From Companilactobacillus bobalius (GTDB lineage Bacteria; Bacillota; Bacilli; Lactobacillales; Lactobacillaceae): DNA of 64,000 nucleotides. The DNA is taken from the NCBI RefSeq assembly GCF_009764355.1, contig NZ_LNUA01000008.1, positions 62,001 to 126,000 on the forward strand. The letters are read 5' to 3'. Below the pieces are notes generated by a model, which ran no database searches, had not been told where the DNA came from, and worked only from the letters and a program-made list of their open reading frames with translations. Shown in pieces: positions 1 to 7,940 of this stretch. Positions within the stretch are counted from its first letter, which is position 1; the number at the start of each line of letters is the position of its first letter. The position numbers and the translations under genes are program-made.

Positions 1-488
1 TCTTGCATATATTTAACTTTGTCAGGTCCCAATGTGTCTAGACGGCATTGGTTAACGCTCTTAACGTATTCATCAATTTCGTCGACCATACTTGAGATGA
101 TGGCACCTTTAAGGTGTTGTCCATATTTAGCAGCGTACATTTGAACTAATGCGCCACCCCATGATTGTCCGATTAGATAAAAGTTATCTAAACCTAGCTT
201 TTGTCTAACTTCTTCAACTTCTTCTAGGAAGTAATCGTATGTCAGATATTTTTTAGCGATTTCGGGGTCGCTATAGTCGGGTTGATCTGAATACCATGAT
301 CCTAGTTGATCGTACATGGTTACTTGAACGCCTAAGTCGGCTAATTTTTCACCGAAGTTTTCCCAGTATTCGTGGTTTCCACCGGGTCCACCGTGGAGGC
401 ATAGCAATTTGATGTCACCATGACCTTGAGTGTTAGTCCAAAGATGATAGCCATTGTCTAATGTTAAAATTGTTGTTCCTTGTTTCAT
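1..488 (-). CDS. Prolyl aminopeptidase (proline iminopeptidase), 3' part cut off by the window edge
   Basis: An alpha/beta-hydrolase that removes N-terminal proline from peptides, a cytoplasmic step in peptide use. About 162 N-terminal residues are visible. They begin MKQGTTILTLDNG and contain the oxyanion motif HGGPGG near residue 31 and the nucleophile elbow GQSWGG, both typical of the proline iminopeptidase subfamily. The Asp and His of the triad would lie outside the window. The start is the ATG whose complement is at 486-488, preceded on the minus strand by an AGGAAGGTGA ribosome binding site. It is divergent from the NEAT-like surface gene. Family assignment is strong. Substrate preference (Pro against other residues) is inferred from the family. 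Confidence 0.85.
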   Translation of the reverse strand, partial: MKQGTTILTLDNGYHLWTNTQGHGDIKLLCLHGGPGGNHEYWENFGEKLADLGVQVTMYDQLGSWYSDQPDYSDPEIAKKYLTYDYFLEEVEEVRQKLGLDNFYLIGQSWGGALVQMYAAKYGQHLKGAIISSMVDEIDEYVKSVNQCRLDTLGPDKVKYMQ

Positions 489-680
489 AAGATAAGTCAC
501 CTTCCTGCAAATGATAGTTATAAGTATATATCTATATCTAAGGTTATTTCAAATATTCTATAATATAATTTTAATAATTCTAACGAAAATCTTATTTTTA
601 TTATGAGAAATTATGATGTAAATATTTTAAATGGATATAACATATATGATAAAATTGGTATACATTTATAAAGGGGCGAT

Positions 681-1985
681 ATGATGAAAAAGTGGGTTAT
701 TAGTCTATTGTCTGTGGGGATGCTTTTAGGAATATTTGGCATGTCAGGAATCAGTGATTCAGATTCACCAAATACAGTTGAAGAAACAGTTCAAGCAGAT
801 ACTAGTAGTAATAATGAACGAACAATTAATTATGTAGTTTATCGGGGAAATTCTAGTTTACTCTCACCAATGGATGCATTCTTCACCAAGAGTGCAGATA
901 TAACATCCAATGATGATGGTAGCTATAAGGTTACATTGACGGCAGAAGTTTCCAATTTAACTAGTCTAAAAGTAACGACAATTGATAATCAACAACCAAG
1001 TGTTTCAAGCACATACACTAAGAATGCTAAAAAGTATCTTGATATCAGTTTTAATATTAAAAGTTTGAGTGAGTTGGACAAACCAATTTCAGGAACTGTA
1101 CAGACGAAATTGTTAGATCTTAATGTTGATAAGGCGACAGTTAATTTTAAATTTGATTCCAGTAGTTTAGATGGTCAAAAATCTAATACATTCTTGAATA
1201 GTCTGAAATCAATCACTGATGCGGAAGATGAAACAAAGTCAGTTTTGGCTGATGCTAAAGATACCGCTAATAGTATTAAAAATGATTTGAGTACTGATAA
1301 TGATAACGACATTATTACGGCACCTAAAACTACCAATTCACAAACAGCAAGTACAACTAATAATAATCAAACAGATAATGATAAAACGGTTATTAAAGAA
1401 TTAACTTATAAAGTTGCTAAAGATGATGGCGACGGGGCGATGATTTCACCATACTTTACAAATACAGCTAAGGTGATGCAAAATCCTGACGGTACTTATT
1501 ATGTAGAGATGACGATCAAGTATCCTAAAAAGTTTGGTAACAATGCAATTCAATTGAATTATATTAATAATGAAAAACCAACTAATTTGAGTTTTACCAG
1601 TTCAGGGGACAGTAATTATCTCAAATTTGATTTTCCAATTAATAATTTAAGTGATTTAGGCAAAGTGATTCCTGGTAATGCAACTTTGAATTTGCCTGAT
1701 TTTAATCTCGACAAAGATTTGAATTTTGATTTGAACTTTGATGGTTTTAATCCTTCAGATATTTCAGGAATTGTAAGTAGCTCTGACGTATCCGGATTGT
1801 TATCAGATTTGAGCAGTTTAAGCAATTCTAAGAATATCAAGACTGACAAAACTACTAATGACAATAAGGCACTCGGCACGTTACCTCAAACAGGTGAGGA
1901 AACGAATGCAGCTTTGGGTATTATTGGTGGTTTGCTTTTGATACTTTGGATTGTTTTGTTGAAAACAACATATTTGAAGAAATAA
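681..1985 (+). CDS. LPXTG-anchored surface protein with two NEAT-like domains
   Basis: A 434-residue secreted protein. Residues 1-30 form a signal peptide (MMKKW, then a hydrophobic stretch). Two homologous modules follow at about 47-170 and 236-360. Both open with a Y-x-V segment and a SPMDAFF or SPYFTNTAKV pattern, then DGxYxVxxT strands, as in NEAT haem-binding domains. A low-complexity N/D/S/T linker separates them. The C-terminus has the sortase motif LPQTG at 401-405, a hydrophobic segment and a short positive tail. I do not see the YxxxY haem-ligand motif late in either module, so haem binding is uncertain. ATG codons at 681 and 684 are both possible; 684 gives better spacing to AAGGGG. 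Confidence 0.8.
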   Translation: MMKKWVISLLSVGMLLGIFGMSGISDSDSPNTVEETVQADTSSNNERTINYVVYRGNSSLLSPMDAFFTKSADITSNDDGSYKVTLTAEVSNLTSLKVTTIDNQQPSVSSTYTKNAKKYLDISFNIKSLSELDKPISGTVQTKLLDLNVDKATVNFKFDSSSLDGQKSNTFLNSLKSITDAEDETKSVLADAKDTANSIKNDLSTDNDNDIITAPKTTNSQTASTTNNNQTDNDKTVIKELTYKVAKDDGDGAMISPYFTNTAKVMQNPDGTYYVEMTIKYPKKFGNNAIQLNYINNEKPTNLSFTSSGDSNYLKFDFPINNLSDLGKVIPGNATLNLPDFNLDKDLNFDLNFDGFNPSDISGIVSSSDVSGLLSDLSSLSNSKNIKTDKTTNDNKALGTLPQTGEETNAALGIIGGLLLILWIVLLKTTYLKK

Positions 1986-2067
1986 TCTTGGATTTGGTTA
2001 AAATTTTTGCTCCAGATTAGTGGGTGATTTCTTTCCAAATCTTTTAAATAAAATGACGGCATCTGTT

Positions 2068-2102
2068 TAGGACGTACTGTGCACACTTATCCTAAATGGG
2101 TG
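2068..2102 (+). other. Inverted repeat between the surface gene and the exporter gene
   Basis: TTTAGGA and TCCTAAA form a perfect 7-bp inverted repeat, and the pairing extends imperfectly outwards. There is no T-run, so it is a poor terminator. It may be an operator or a remnant element. It lies in the gap between the NEAT-like gene and thrE. Confidence 0.3.
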
Positions 2103-2186
2103 CTATTTTAGATTTTTAAGTCAATAAAGTAGTCATGCTCCAATAACATTGTATGATTAAGAAAAAATCAATTTGAGGGTACCGCG

Positions 2187-2951
2187 ATGGATAGTTTAGA
2201 TGAAAAAGATGTTGTGGCCCTATGTGGTCAAGTGGGAGCAGTGCTTCTAGAAAATGGAGCCGAAACTTCACGGGTAGAAAATACTGTGGAGTATATCGGT
2301 CGGGCAGTAAATTTACCGATAGTTTGTCATGCAACGATGACGGCTGTTTTTGTGAACTCGGAAAAAAGTGCTACAACGAGAATTTTTAAAGTTCGTGTGG
2401 GTGATTTCAACCTTCAAAAAGTTGATCGAATCAATACGCTGTCACGTGAATTTTCCCAGCATAAAATGACCTTCAAAGAATTAAAAGAAGCTGTGACTGA
2501 TGTTGAGTTCGACACATCAGATTTTAATTTATTTGAGAAATGTTTGGGGGCAGGTTTAGTCTCAGTCGCACCGATGTTGTTGTTTAAGGCAACTTGGTTT
2601 GATTTGTTCCTGTCATTTTTTGTCGGTATCTTGGGATATCTAGTGGCAAGAGTTGTTGGACAGCATTCTAAAATTCCTTATATTGCTGTAGCTATGGGTG
2701 GTTTGAGCATTAGTGTCTTGGCTCATATTTTGCTAGATGTGGGAATTGCTTCAAGTGCTAACAATATTATTATTAGTGCCTTAATGCCTTTGGTACCAGG
2801 AGTTCCAATGACCAATTCATTACGAGAGATTATTGAAAAAAACACTATTTCCGGTTTAGTCAGAGCAACTGACGCCATTATGGCGGGAATCTCGATTGGT
2901 AGTGGTGTGGTTATTGGTCAAATCTTGATTAAGGCTGTCTTGGGAGGGTAA
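2187..2951 (+). CDS. Threonine/serine exporter, ThrE N-terminal half (PF06738 type)
   Basis: 254 residues. The first 120 are soluble and carry the conserved ENGAETSRVENT segment that defines the ThrE N-terminal family. Five hydrophobic segments follow, including SALMPLVPGVPMTNS, a conserved family signature. In corynebacteria ThrE is one polypeptide that exports threonine and serine. In many Firmicutes it is split in two, as here: the next gene begins 2 nt after this stop and supplies the remaining membrane segments. The ATG at 2187 follows a GAGGG ribosome binding site. Substrate is inferred from the family only. Confidence 0.85.
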   Translation: MDSLDEKDVVALCGQVGAVLLENGAETSRVENTVEYIGRAVNLPIVCHATMTAVFVNSEKSATTRIFKVRVGDFNLQKVDRINTLSREFSQHKMTFKELKEAVTDVEFDTSDFNLFEKCLGAGLVSVAPMLLFKATWFDLFLSFFVGILGYLVARVVGQHSKIPYIAVAMGGLSISVLAHILLDVGIASSANNIIISALMPLVPGVPMTNSLREIIEKNTISGLVRATDAIMAGISIGSGVVIGQILIKAVLGG

Positions 2952-2953
2952 AA

Positions 2954-3409
2954 ATGCAAATACTATTAGGATTTATTTTTGGCTTTTTATCTAGTGTTGG
3001 TTTTGGTATTGTGACCAATAATCCTAGAAGAACTTTGATGCCGGCAGGTTGGATCGGAGCAATTGCTTGGGTCATTTATATCGTTGCTGGTTGGTATGAC
3101 CATGGAGTAATCATGCCGAACCTTTTGTCAGCAGTTGTTATTGGACTATTAGGTAATTTAGCCGCCATTTTGGTTAGAGCACCAGTAAATATTTTTTATG
3201 TCCCTTGTTTAGTCTCACTAGTTCCAGGAGCAATTATTTATGACAGTATGAAAAATTTTACTTTAGGGTATGATAATTTAGCTGCACACGGATTGATTAA
3301 AGCTTTAACAGTTGGATTGTCTTTAGCAATTGGATTCATTATTGCCGAAGCCATTTCTAATAAAATCTATCCACCTTTAAAAAAACATTTAGAACAAAAA
3401 AACCGCTGA
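2954..3409 (+). CDS. Threonine/serine exporter, ThrE C-terminal half (PF12821 type)
   Basis: 151 residues with four to five transmembrane helices and the VSLVPGAIIYDSM segment, which mirrors the VPLVPGVP signature of the partner. It is translationally coupled to the upstream half (gap of 2 nt) and presumably forms one exporter with it in the cytoplasmic membrane. The stop codon lies inside the left arm of the following terminator, so operon and transcript end together. This is an ordinary two-gene arrangement for the family. Nothing unusual is visible in the sequence. Confidence 0.85.
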   Translation: MQILLGFIFGFLSSVGFGIVTNNPRRTLMPAGWIGAIAWVIYIVAGWYDHGVIMPNLLSAVVIGLLGNLAAILVRAPVNIFYVPCLVSLVPGAIIYDSMKNFTLGYDNLAAHGLIKALTVGLSLAIGFIIAEAISNKIYPPLKKHLEQKNR

Positions 3410-3428
3410 TATTGTGTCAGCGGTTTTT
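3398..3428 (+). terminator. Bidirectional intrinsic terminator between thrE and the Asp23 cluster
   Basis: AAAAACCGCTGA pairs with TCAGCGGTTTTT (12 bp) across a 7-nt loop. A and T runs on both sides let it serve both convergent operons. Confidence 0.9.
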
Positions 3429-3452
3429 ATTTTCCTGAAGGGGGAAAATTTA

Positions 3453-3878
3453 TTATTCAGTTTCTTTGGCTTCTTCGTTCTTACTGTTGCCAGATTGTTG
3501 TTTCTTCCATTCAGCATTAGTCATCAAATCATCAACGTTTAAAGTGATTTTATCTACTTCTTTACCGGTCATTTCTTTGACTGAACGAGCAATACTATTC
3601 ACGATTCTATCAAAAATTTGAGGTGCTGGTTTGCCATATTCCAATATGGCTTTCAGTTCGAACGATAACTTGTCATCATCATTATCAACGTTCACACCCT
3701 TGGTAGGATTATCAATAAAACGGTCAGTTAGGTTACTAATGGCACCGCCATTTAGAGAGAGTACACCATCAATTGAATGAGCTGTTTGGCTAGCAATTTT
3801 TTCTAAAACTTTATCTGAAAAGTTTAATTCCTTTTGAATTGAATTTTCCTGATGATTGTTTGTTTGAGTGTTAGTCAT
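3453..3878 (-). CDS. Asp23/Gls24 family envelope stress protein
   Basis: 141 residues of the Asp23/Gls24 (PF03780) family, membrane-associated alkaline-shock proteins of Gram-positive bacteria. The family core is visible: FSDKVLEKIASQTAHSIDGVLSL near the start, then an ILEYGKPAP strand and a KITLNVDDLMT strand near the C-terminus. Low-complexity N- and Q-rich termini flank it. It is the last gene of a minus-strand cluster (GlsB-like, AmaP, DUF2273, Asp23, Asp23), the arrangement in which AmaP anchors Asp23 to the membrane. It is a paralogue of the next upstream gene. ATG start with AGAGG-type ribosome binding site. Confidence 0.9.
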   Translation of the reverse strand: MTNTQTNNHQENSIQKELNFSDKVLEKIASQTAHSIDGVLSLNGGAISNLTDRFIDNPTKGVNVDNDDDKLSFELKAILEYGKPAPQIFDRIVNSIARSVKEMTGKEVDKITLNVDDLMTNAEWKKQQSGNSKNEEAKETE

Positions 3879-3893
3879 ATTTTTTCCTCTTTT

Positions 3894-4307
3894 CTAATTT
3901 ACACGGTTATTGTCGTTATTTTTATTCTGTTGTTGCCATTCTTTTTTAGTCATGACATCGCTGATATAAACGTTAGTTTCGATTACTTTAAGTCCAGTCA
4001 TACTTTCGATGGCTGAACTAACTTCATGGAGAATATTTTCAAAAACTTGATGTGCGTCTTTGCCATATTCCAAGATGATTTCTAAGTCTAAAGCAGTTTG
4101 TTTTTCGCCGACATCAACATCGATACCTTTAGTGATATCTTCTTTACTACGAATTTTGTCAGCAATATTGTCGAAGACGTTACCATTCATGGAGAGAATA
4201 CCGTCGATATCACGGATTGCCATCCCAGCAATTTTAGCGATTACGTCTTCATTAAATTTCAATTTACTATTCTTTATTAAATCGGCGTTTAGCGGTTGTA
4301 CTGCCAT
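3894..4307 (-). CDS. Asp23/Gls24 family envelope stress protein, second copy
   Basis: 137 residues, same fold as the downstream paralogue: FNEDVIAKIAGMAIRDIDGILSM at the start, LEIILEYGKDAHQ in the middle and VIETNVYISDVMTKKEW near the end. Two divergent copies in tandem are common in lactobacilli. They may form mixed polymers on the membrane anchor AmaP encoded two genes upstream. The gene starts 5 nt downstream of the stop of the DUF2273 gene, so transcription and translation are coupled. The role in cell-envelope homeostasis is known for the family; the division of labour between copies is unknown. Confidence 0.9.
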   Translation of the reverse strand: MAVQPLNADLIKNSKLKFNEDVIAKIAGMAIRDIDGILSMNGNVFDNIADKIRSKEDITKGIDVDVGEKQTALDLEIILEYGKDAHQVFENILHEVSSAIESMTGLKVIETNVYISDVMTKKEWQQQNKNNDNNRVN

Positions 4308-4311
4308 GTTA

Positions 4312-4506
4312 TTACTCCTTTATTTGTAAAATTTTGGTAATTTTAGATCTTAATGAAGATTTGTCTTCGGCAGATCCAGTTATGGTAGCAATCAAGTAGC
4401 CAACCATTCCGGCCAGAACTATTAATAATAAATTTCCAAAGCCTAGAACTATCCAGATTGCGACCAGAACACTTCCAACAATGGAGCCAATTATGCCTCT
4501 TTTCAT
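4312..4506 (-). CDS. DUF2273 small membrane protein
   Basis: 64 residues with two transmembrane helices (IIGSIVGSVLVAIWIVLGFG and a following LLLIVLAGMVGYLIA segment) and a basic tail. This is the DUF2273 family that accompanies amaP and asp23. I start it at the ATG complementary to 4504-4506 because a GAGG site sits about 8 nt upstream. A longer frame would begin inside the end of amaP. It probably sits in the membrane with AmaP. Biochemical role unknown. Confidence 0.8.
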   Translation of the reverse strand: MKRGIIGSIVGSVLVAIWIVLGFGNLLLIVLAGMVGYLIATITGSAEDKSSLRSKITKILQIKE

Positions 4507-4516
4507 ATTCTTATCC

Positions 4517-5062
4517 TCACACAACTTTTACTTTGCCACGATTTAAATTAGGTTTTAAATCAACAGTTGTTTTCTTAATAGGAATACTTAAATGTTTGGC
4601 CAATTGTTCATTAGCGATACGTTTAATATTTTCACCTTGGCGGTGTAAATTCTGTTCTTCAGTACTAAGCGCTGAAATGAACATTTTAGCTTGGCGATTC
4701 TTGCCTAAAATTTTGAGATCAACATCGACATCGGTAAGGTTAGGAATTTCTTTGATTTTATTTTTGATTATTTTTTCAATGGAGGCCTTAGAAATTCGTA
4801 ATTTACCATTAGCAGAGTCGAAACGAACTTCTTGGTGTTTAACAGGTACGAAAATTCCATACATCAGTAGAACCAAGAAAATCAGAGTGGAGATACCGGC
4901 GAAAACCAGTGAAGTGTAGAGTAGAAAGTCTCGTGGAAGTTGAAAACCTTTAATTACTTCTACTACTGGTTTAAGTGGATAAGCTAAGGCAATGAACCAA
5001 AGTACTTGTAGTAATCCTAGTATGGAAGCAACTATTAGAATACCTTTCGATATTTTTTTCAT
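4517..5062 (-). CDS. amaP: AmaP, membrane anchor of alkaline shock protein
   Basis: 181 residues. Two N-terminal transmembrane helices (about 7-30 and 50-75) are followed by a cytoplasmic domain with LRISKASIEKIIKNKIKEIP and DVDVDLKILG strands, which resembles the Asp23 fold. AmaP tethers Asp23 to the cytoplasmic membrane in Staphylococcus aureus. The same role is inferred here from sequence type and gene order. The gene lies between the GlsB-like gene (13 nt) and DUF2273. The ATG at 5062 follows a GGGG-containing ribosome binding site. Confident on family. Confidence 0.85.
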   Translation of the reverse strand: MKKISKGILIVASILGLLQVLWFIALAYPLKPVVEVIKGFQLPRDFLLYTSLVFAGISTLIFLVLLMYGIFVPVKHQEVRFDSANGKLRISKASIEKIIKNKIKEIPNLTDVDVDLKILGKNRQAKMFISALSTEEQNLHRQGENIKRIANEQLAKHLSIPIKKTTVDLKPNLNRGKVKVV

Positions 5063-5075
5063 AAATTTCCCCTTA

Positions 5076-5330
5076 CTAACTTCTTCTCATACTGCTGAAA
5101 AGCCAAGTGGTTAATAATACAACGACTATAGCTCCAACAATAGCTGGTACGATTGCCATACCTGCAACGTTTGGACCCCAAGCTCCGAGAAGTGTTTCAC
5201 CAAGCCAAGCTCCAACTAAACCTCCAATAATATTACCAACCCAGCCCCAAGGCATATCGCGATTGATAATCATACTAGCAATAGCCCCTATAACGGCGCC
5301 AACTATAATAACCCATATAGTATGTAGCAT
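5076..5330 (-). CDS. GlsB/YeaQ/YmgE family stress-response membrane protein
   Basis: 84 residues, three hydrophobic helices rich in glycine, with the family core GAVIGAIASMII, GWVGNIIGGLVGAWLG and a C-terminal helix ending in FSSMRRS. These transglycosylase-associated or GlsB proteins are small membrane proteins induced by stress. The start chosen is the ATG at 5330: the AAAGGG site lies about 9 nt before it, whereas an ATG at 5339 would lie 1 nt from that site. First gene of the minus-strand Asp23 operon, so the promoter should lie in 5340-5460. Confidence 0.85.
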   Translation of the reverse strand: MLHTIWVIIVGAVIGAIASMIINRDMPWGWVGNIIGGLVGAWLGETLLGAWGPNVAGMAIVPAIVGAIVVVLLTTWLFSSMRRS

Positions 5331-5339
5331 TTTAACCAT

Positions 5340-5467
5340 CCCTTTCTTTCAAGAAAATTACTATTTCCTTTTATTTATAAGTTCATCTTAAAGAATTACT
5401 TGTGAACTTGTCCACAAATAACTAATGGAAATTATAAATAAAAAATGATTCAAAAATATGATCAAAC
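5340..5467. other. AT-rich intergenic region, probable promoters of the Asp23 operon
   Basis: About 130 nt with no convincing reading frame. It must hold the minus-strand promoter of the GlsB-AmaP-Asp23 operon. I could not single out unambiguous -35 and -10 boxes. Confidence 0.4.
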
Positions 5468-5481
5468 TTGATAGACATCAA
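5468..5481. promoter_or_regulatory. Candidate Flp/FNR-type box TTGAT-N4-ATCAA
   Basis: TTGATAGACATCAA is a perfect match to the FNR-class half-site pattern and lies upstream of the metal ATPase operon that encodes an FNR-like regulator. It also forms a short hairpin followed by TTTTTT, so a terminator-like role is the alternative. Confidence 0.5.
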
Positions 5482-5523
5482 GTTTTTTAATGTTCATTCT
5501 CAGTAGAATATGTCTTGTAAGTT

Positions 5524-5644
5524 GAGAGAGCGAAGCAAAGATGTCCAGCTCTTGAGGATTTACATGATATTTGGAATTGCACACAAGGTGGGCGAGGCCG
5601 AATATTAGGTAAACCGCAGAGAGTTATCTTTGCGTAGATCGTTT
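5524..5644. repeat. Family A imperfect-palindromic repeat, copy 1
   Basis: Left arm GAGAGAGCGAAGCAAAGATG through a TTGAGGATTTAC core; right arm GGTAAACCGCAGAGAGTTAT then CTTTGCG. The arms pair over about 50 nt with gaps. Same plan as the elements at 9192, 15749, 61787 and 61916. No coding potential. Confidence 0.7.
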
Positions 5645-5647
5645 AAT

Positions 5648-5683
5648 GAGAGAGCGAAGCAAAGATGTCCAGCTCTTGAGAAT
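5648..5683. repeat. Duplicate left arm of family A element
   Basis: A second near-exact copy of the first 34 nt or so of the element at 5524 (GAGAGAGCGAAGCAAAGATG onward). The matching right arm is missing, so it is a partial copy. Confidence 0.75.
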
Positions 5684-5724
5684 TGTTCAGGAAGATTAGA
5701 TAAATACGAGAAGGGAAAATTAAA

Positions 5725-7626
5725 ATGAATAAGCTAAATATATGGATACAGAAACATCAAAATAAATTAACAGCTTCAATCGCCATTTTAATTGTAGTAA
5801 GTTTGATTGCTAAGTTTTTATTGAAACTACCAACGCTTAGTACAGTTGCAATGATTATTGCCAGTATTATCGGAGCCATTCCAGTGGCTCTACATGCAAT
5901 ATCCGCATTACAGAACAAAGTTATCAGTATTGAATTACTAGTAACAATTGCAGTTGTCGGAGCCTTTATCATTGGAGAATATGAAGAATCAGCTGTAGTT
6001 ACATTCTTATTTCTTTTTGGTAATTTCTTGGAACAAAAGACTTTGGAGAAGACTCGTTCTTCCGTTAAAAGTTTAACGAAGATGGCACCAACTACAGCCG
6101 AATTGGTCAACGAAGATGGCACAACTGAAGAGGTTGATGTTGATGATTTGGATGAAGGTGATCACGTTGTTGTTAAGCCTGGTGGTCAAATTCCTGTCGA
6201 TGGAAAAATTATCGATGGTACAGGTTATATGAATGAAGCCTCAATTACTGGTGAATCAACTCCAGTTGAGAAGAGTATTGGTGACAATGTTTTCGCTGGT
6301 TCGATCACTGATAACGGAACAATAACTATCGAGACGACATCCGTGGGTGAAGATACTACCTTCGGTAAGATCATCGAATTAGTTGAGGAAGCACAAGATA
6401 GTCAGTCACCTGCCGCTCGTTTTATTGATAAATTTGCGACTTATTACACACCAGCTGTATTGATCATCGGTATCTTAGTTTGGGCAATCACACAAAACTT
6501 TCCATTGGCTATTACCGTTCTAGTTCTAGGATGCCCTGGTGCCTTGGTTATCGGTGCTCCCGTTTCAAACGTTGCCGGAATTGGTAATGGTGCTAAGAAT
6601 GGTATTTTGATGAAGGGTGGCAATGCCGTAAATACCTTCTCACACGTTGATACTTTGGTACTCGATAAGACTGGTACTTTGACAACCGGGAAAATGTCAG
6701 TTACTGATGTAGTCAATTTTGGTAAAGATAAGAATGAAATGATGGCTTTACTTTCAGCTGTTGAAAATACTTCAGACCATCCTTTGGGTCAAGCTATCGT
6801 GAAGTACGCTCATGATTTAGGTGTCACAGATGATGTTAAACTACCTGAATTAGATACCGTTAAGGGTCAAGGGTTAGTCAGTCAAAGTGATGAATTCAAG
6901 ATTTTAGTTGGTAACGAACGTTTGATGAAAGCCAATAACGTTCAAATTACTAAAGAACAGAGAAAAGCTATTAATGCTCGTATGAACGATGGAGATTCTG
7001 TCGTATTGATGGCTCTTGATCAAGAATTACGTTTAGTCGTTGGTGTGAATGATCAATTGAGACCAGATGCTAGAGAAGGACTTCAAGCATTAAAAGATGC
7101 TGGTTTAAAACGAATCGTAATGTTAACTGGTGATAATAAGGTCGCTGCTCAACGTGTTGCCGAAAGATTGCCAATTGATGAAGTACATGCCGAATTATTA
7201 CCTGAGGACAAAGTTGAGTTTGTTAAGAAGTTTAAAGAACAGGGTAATACCGTAGCCTTTGTTGGTGATGGTATTAACGATAGTCCTTCACTTGCTACAG
7301 CTGATATCGGAATTGGTATGGGTACTGGGACAGATGTCGCTATCGAAACCTCAGATATCATTTTGGTTAAGTCCAGCTTTGATGCTTTGGCACATGCTTA
7401 CAAGTTATCTAAGAAGACCGTCGCTAATACAAAAGAAAATATCATTATTGCAGTTGGAACAGTTGCCTTATTATTGCTCGGTTTAGTTGTCGGTGTAATT
7501 CATATGGGTAGCGGAATGTTTGTCCACGAACTAAGTATCTTAGTAGTTATTTTCAACGCAATGAGATTAATTCAAAATAAACCTTCGAAACTTGATTCAA
7601 ATCAAGTTCTCAAAACAGCAAACTAA
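5725..7626 (+). CDS. Heavy-metal P1B-type ATPase with CPG transmembrane motif
   Basis: 633 residues, a metal-translocating P-type ATPase. In order: six to seven transmembrane helices, the actuator TGES near residue 174, the transmembrane metal motif C270-P271-G272, phosphorylated Asp314 in DKTGTLT, the P1B-specific SDHPLG, and GDGIND in the hinge. There is no fused N-terminal metal-binding domain; a separate CPSC protein is encoded downstream. Known P1B classes carry CPC, SPC or TPC, so CPG is off-type and the metal cannot be read from it. The operon continues with the chaperone, a Dps-like protein and an Flp regulator, which suggests metal and redox homeostasis. ATG with AAGGG site. Confidence 0.85.
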   Translation: MNKLNIWIQKHQNKLTASIAILIVVSLIAKFLLKLPTLSTVAMIIASIIGAIPVALHAISALQNKVISIELLVTIAVVGAFIIGEYEESAVVTFLFLFGNFLEQKTLEKTRSSVKSLTKMAPTTAELVNEDGTTEEVDVDDLDEGDHVVVKPGGQIPVDGKIIDGTGYMNEASITGESTPVEKSIGDNVFAGSITDNGTITIETTSVGEDTTFGKIIELVEEAQDSQSPAARFIDKFATYYTPAVLIIGILVWAITQNFPLAITVLVLGCPGALVIGAPVSNVAGIGNGAKNGILMKGGNAVNTFSHVDTLVLDKTGTLTTGKMSVTDVVNFGKDKNEMMALLSAVENTSDHPLGQAIVKYAHDLGVTDDVKLPELDTVKGQGLVSQSDEFKILVGNERLMKANNVQITKEQRKAINARMNDGDSVVLMALDQELRLVVGVNDQLRPDAREGLQALKDAGLKRIVMLTGDNKVAAQRVAERLPIDEVHAELLPEDKVEFVKKFKEQGNTVAFVGDGINDSPSLATADIGIGMGTGTDVAIETSDIILVKSSFDALAHAYKLSKKTVANTKENIIIAVGTVALLLLGLVVGVIHMGSGMFVHELSILVVIFNAMRLIQNKPSKLDSNQVLKTAN

Positions 7627-7647
7627 GTAAGATAGTATTTGTAAGTT

Positions 7648-7666
7648 AGTTGAGCAAGTACTCAAC
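7648..7666. promoter_or_regulatory. Inverted repeat before the metallochaperone gene
   Basis: GTTGAG and CTCAAC flank a 6-nt centre. It lies in the 83-nt gap between ATPase and chaperone genes. It could be an operator or an mRNA-processing hairpin. No T-run follows. Confidence 0.4.
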
Positions 7667-7709
7667 GATGATGCTGGTGAAAGATTTAAGAAATATGGAG
7701 GAATCAATT

Positions 7710-7940
7710 ATGGCAAAAGCAATTTTACAATTAGGTGAATTAACATGCCCATCATGTTTAACAAAGATTCAAAAGGGTGTTGAAAACCAAGATGGCGTTT
7801 CAAATGTCAAGGTTCTCTTCAACGCTGGTAAAGTTAGGGCAGATTTTGATGAAGATAGGACTTCCGCAGACCAAATTTCCAATGTAATTACAGACTTAGG
7901 ATATGAAGTTAAAAAGGTTAAAGTTAAGGAGAACAAATAA
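7710..7940 (+). CDS. Stand-alone heavy-metal-associated (HMA) domain protein
   Basis: 76 residues, one ferredoxin-like HMA domain with the metal site CPSC in LGELTCPSCLTKI. The pattern GVSNVKVLFNAGKVRADFDE is the usual second and third strand. It probably carries metal to the P1B ATPase encoded just upstream, taking the place of the N-terminal metal-binding domain that the ATPase lacks. The start is the ATG at 7710, preceded by TGGAGG; a longer frame from 7650 has no such site. The stop overlaps the next ATG by 1 nt, so the two genes are coupled. Metal identity unknown. Confidence 0.85.
   Translation: MAKAILQLGELTCPSCLTKIQKGVENQDGVSNVKVLFNAGKVRADFDEDRTSADQISNVITDLGYEVKKVKVKENK

Noticed and set aside
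2176..2186. GGGTACCGCG before thrE, similar to the T-box antiterminator core
   Set aside because: It is simply the ribosome binding region. No Stem I, specifier loop or terminator is present in the short upstream gap, and the T-box core would be AGGGTGGNACCGCG.
4060..4329. Plus-strand reading frames opposite the Asp23 and DUF2273 genes
   Set aside because: They have no ribosome binding site, lie wholly opposite well-supported family genes, and show no family pattern.
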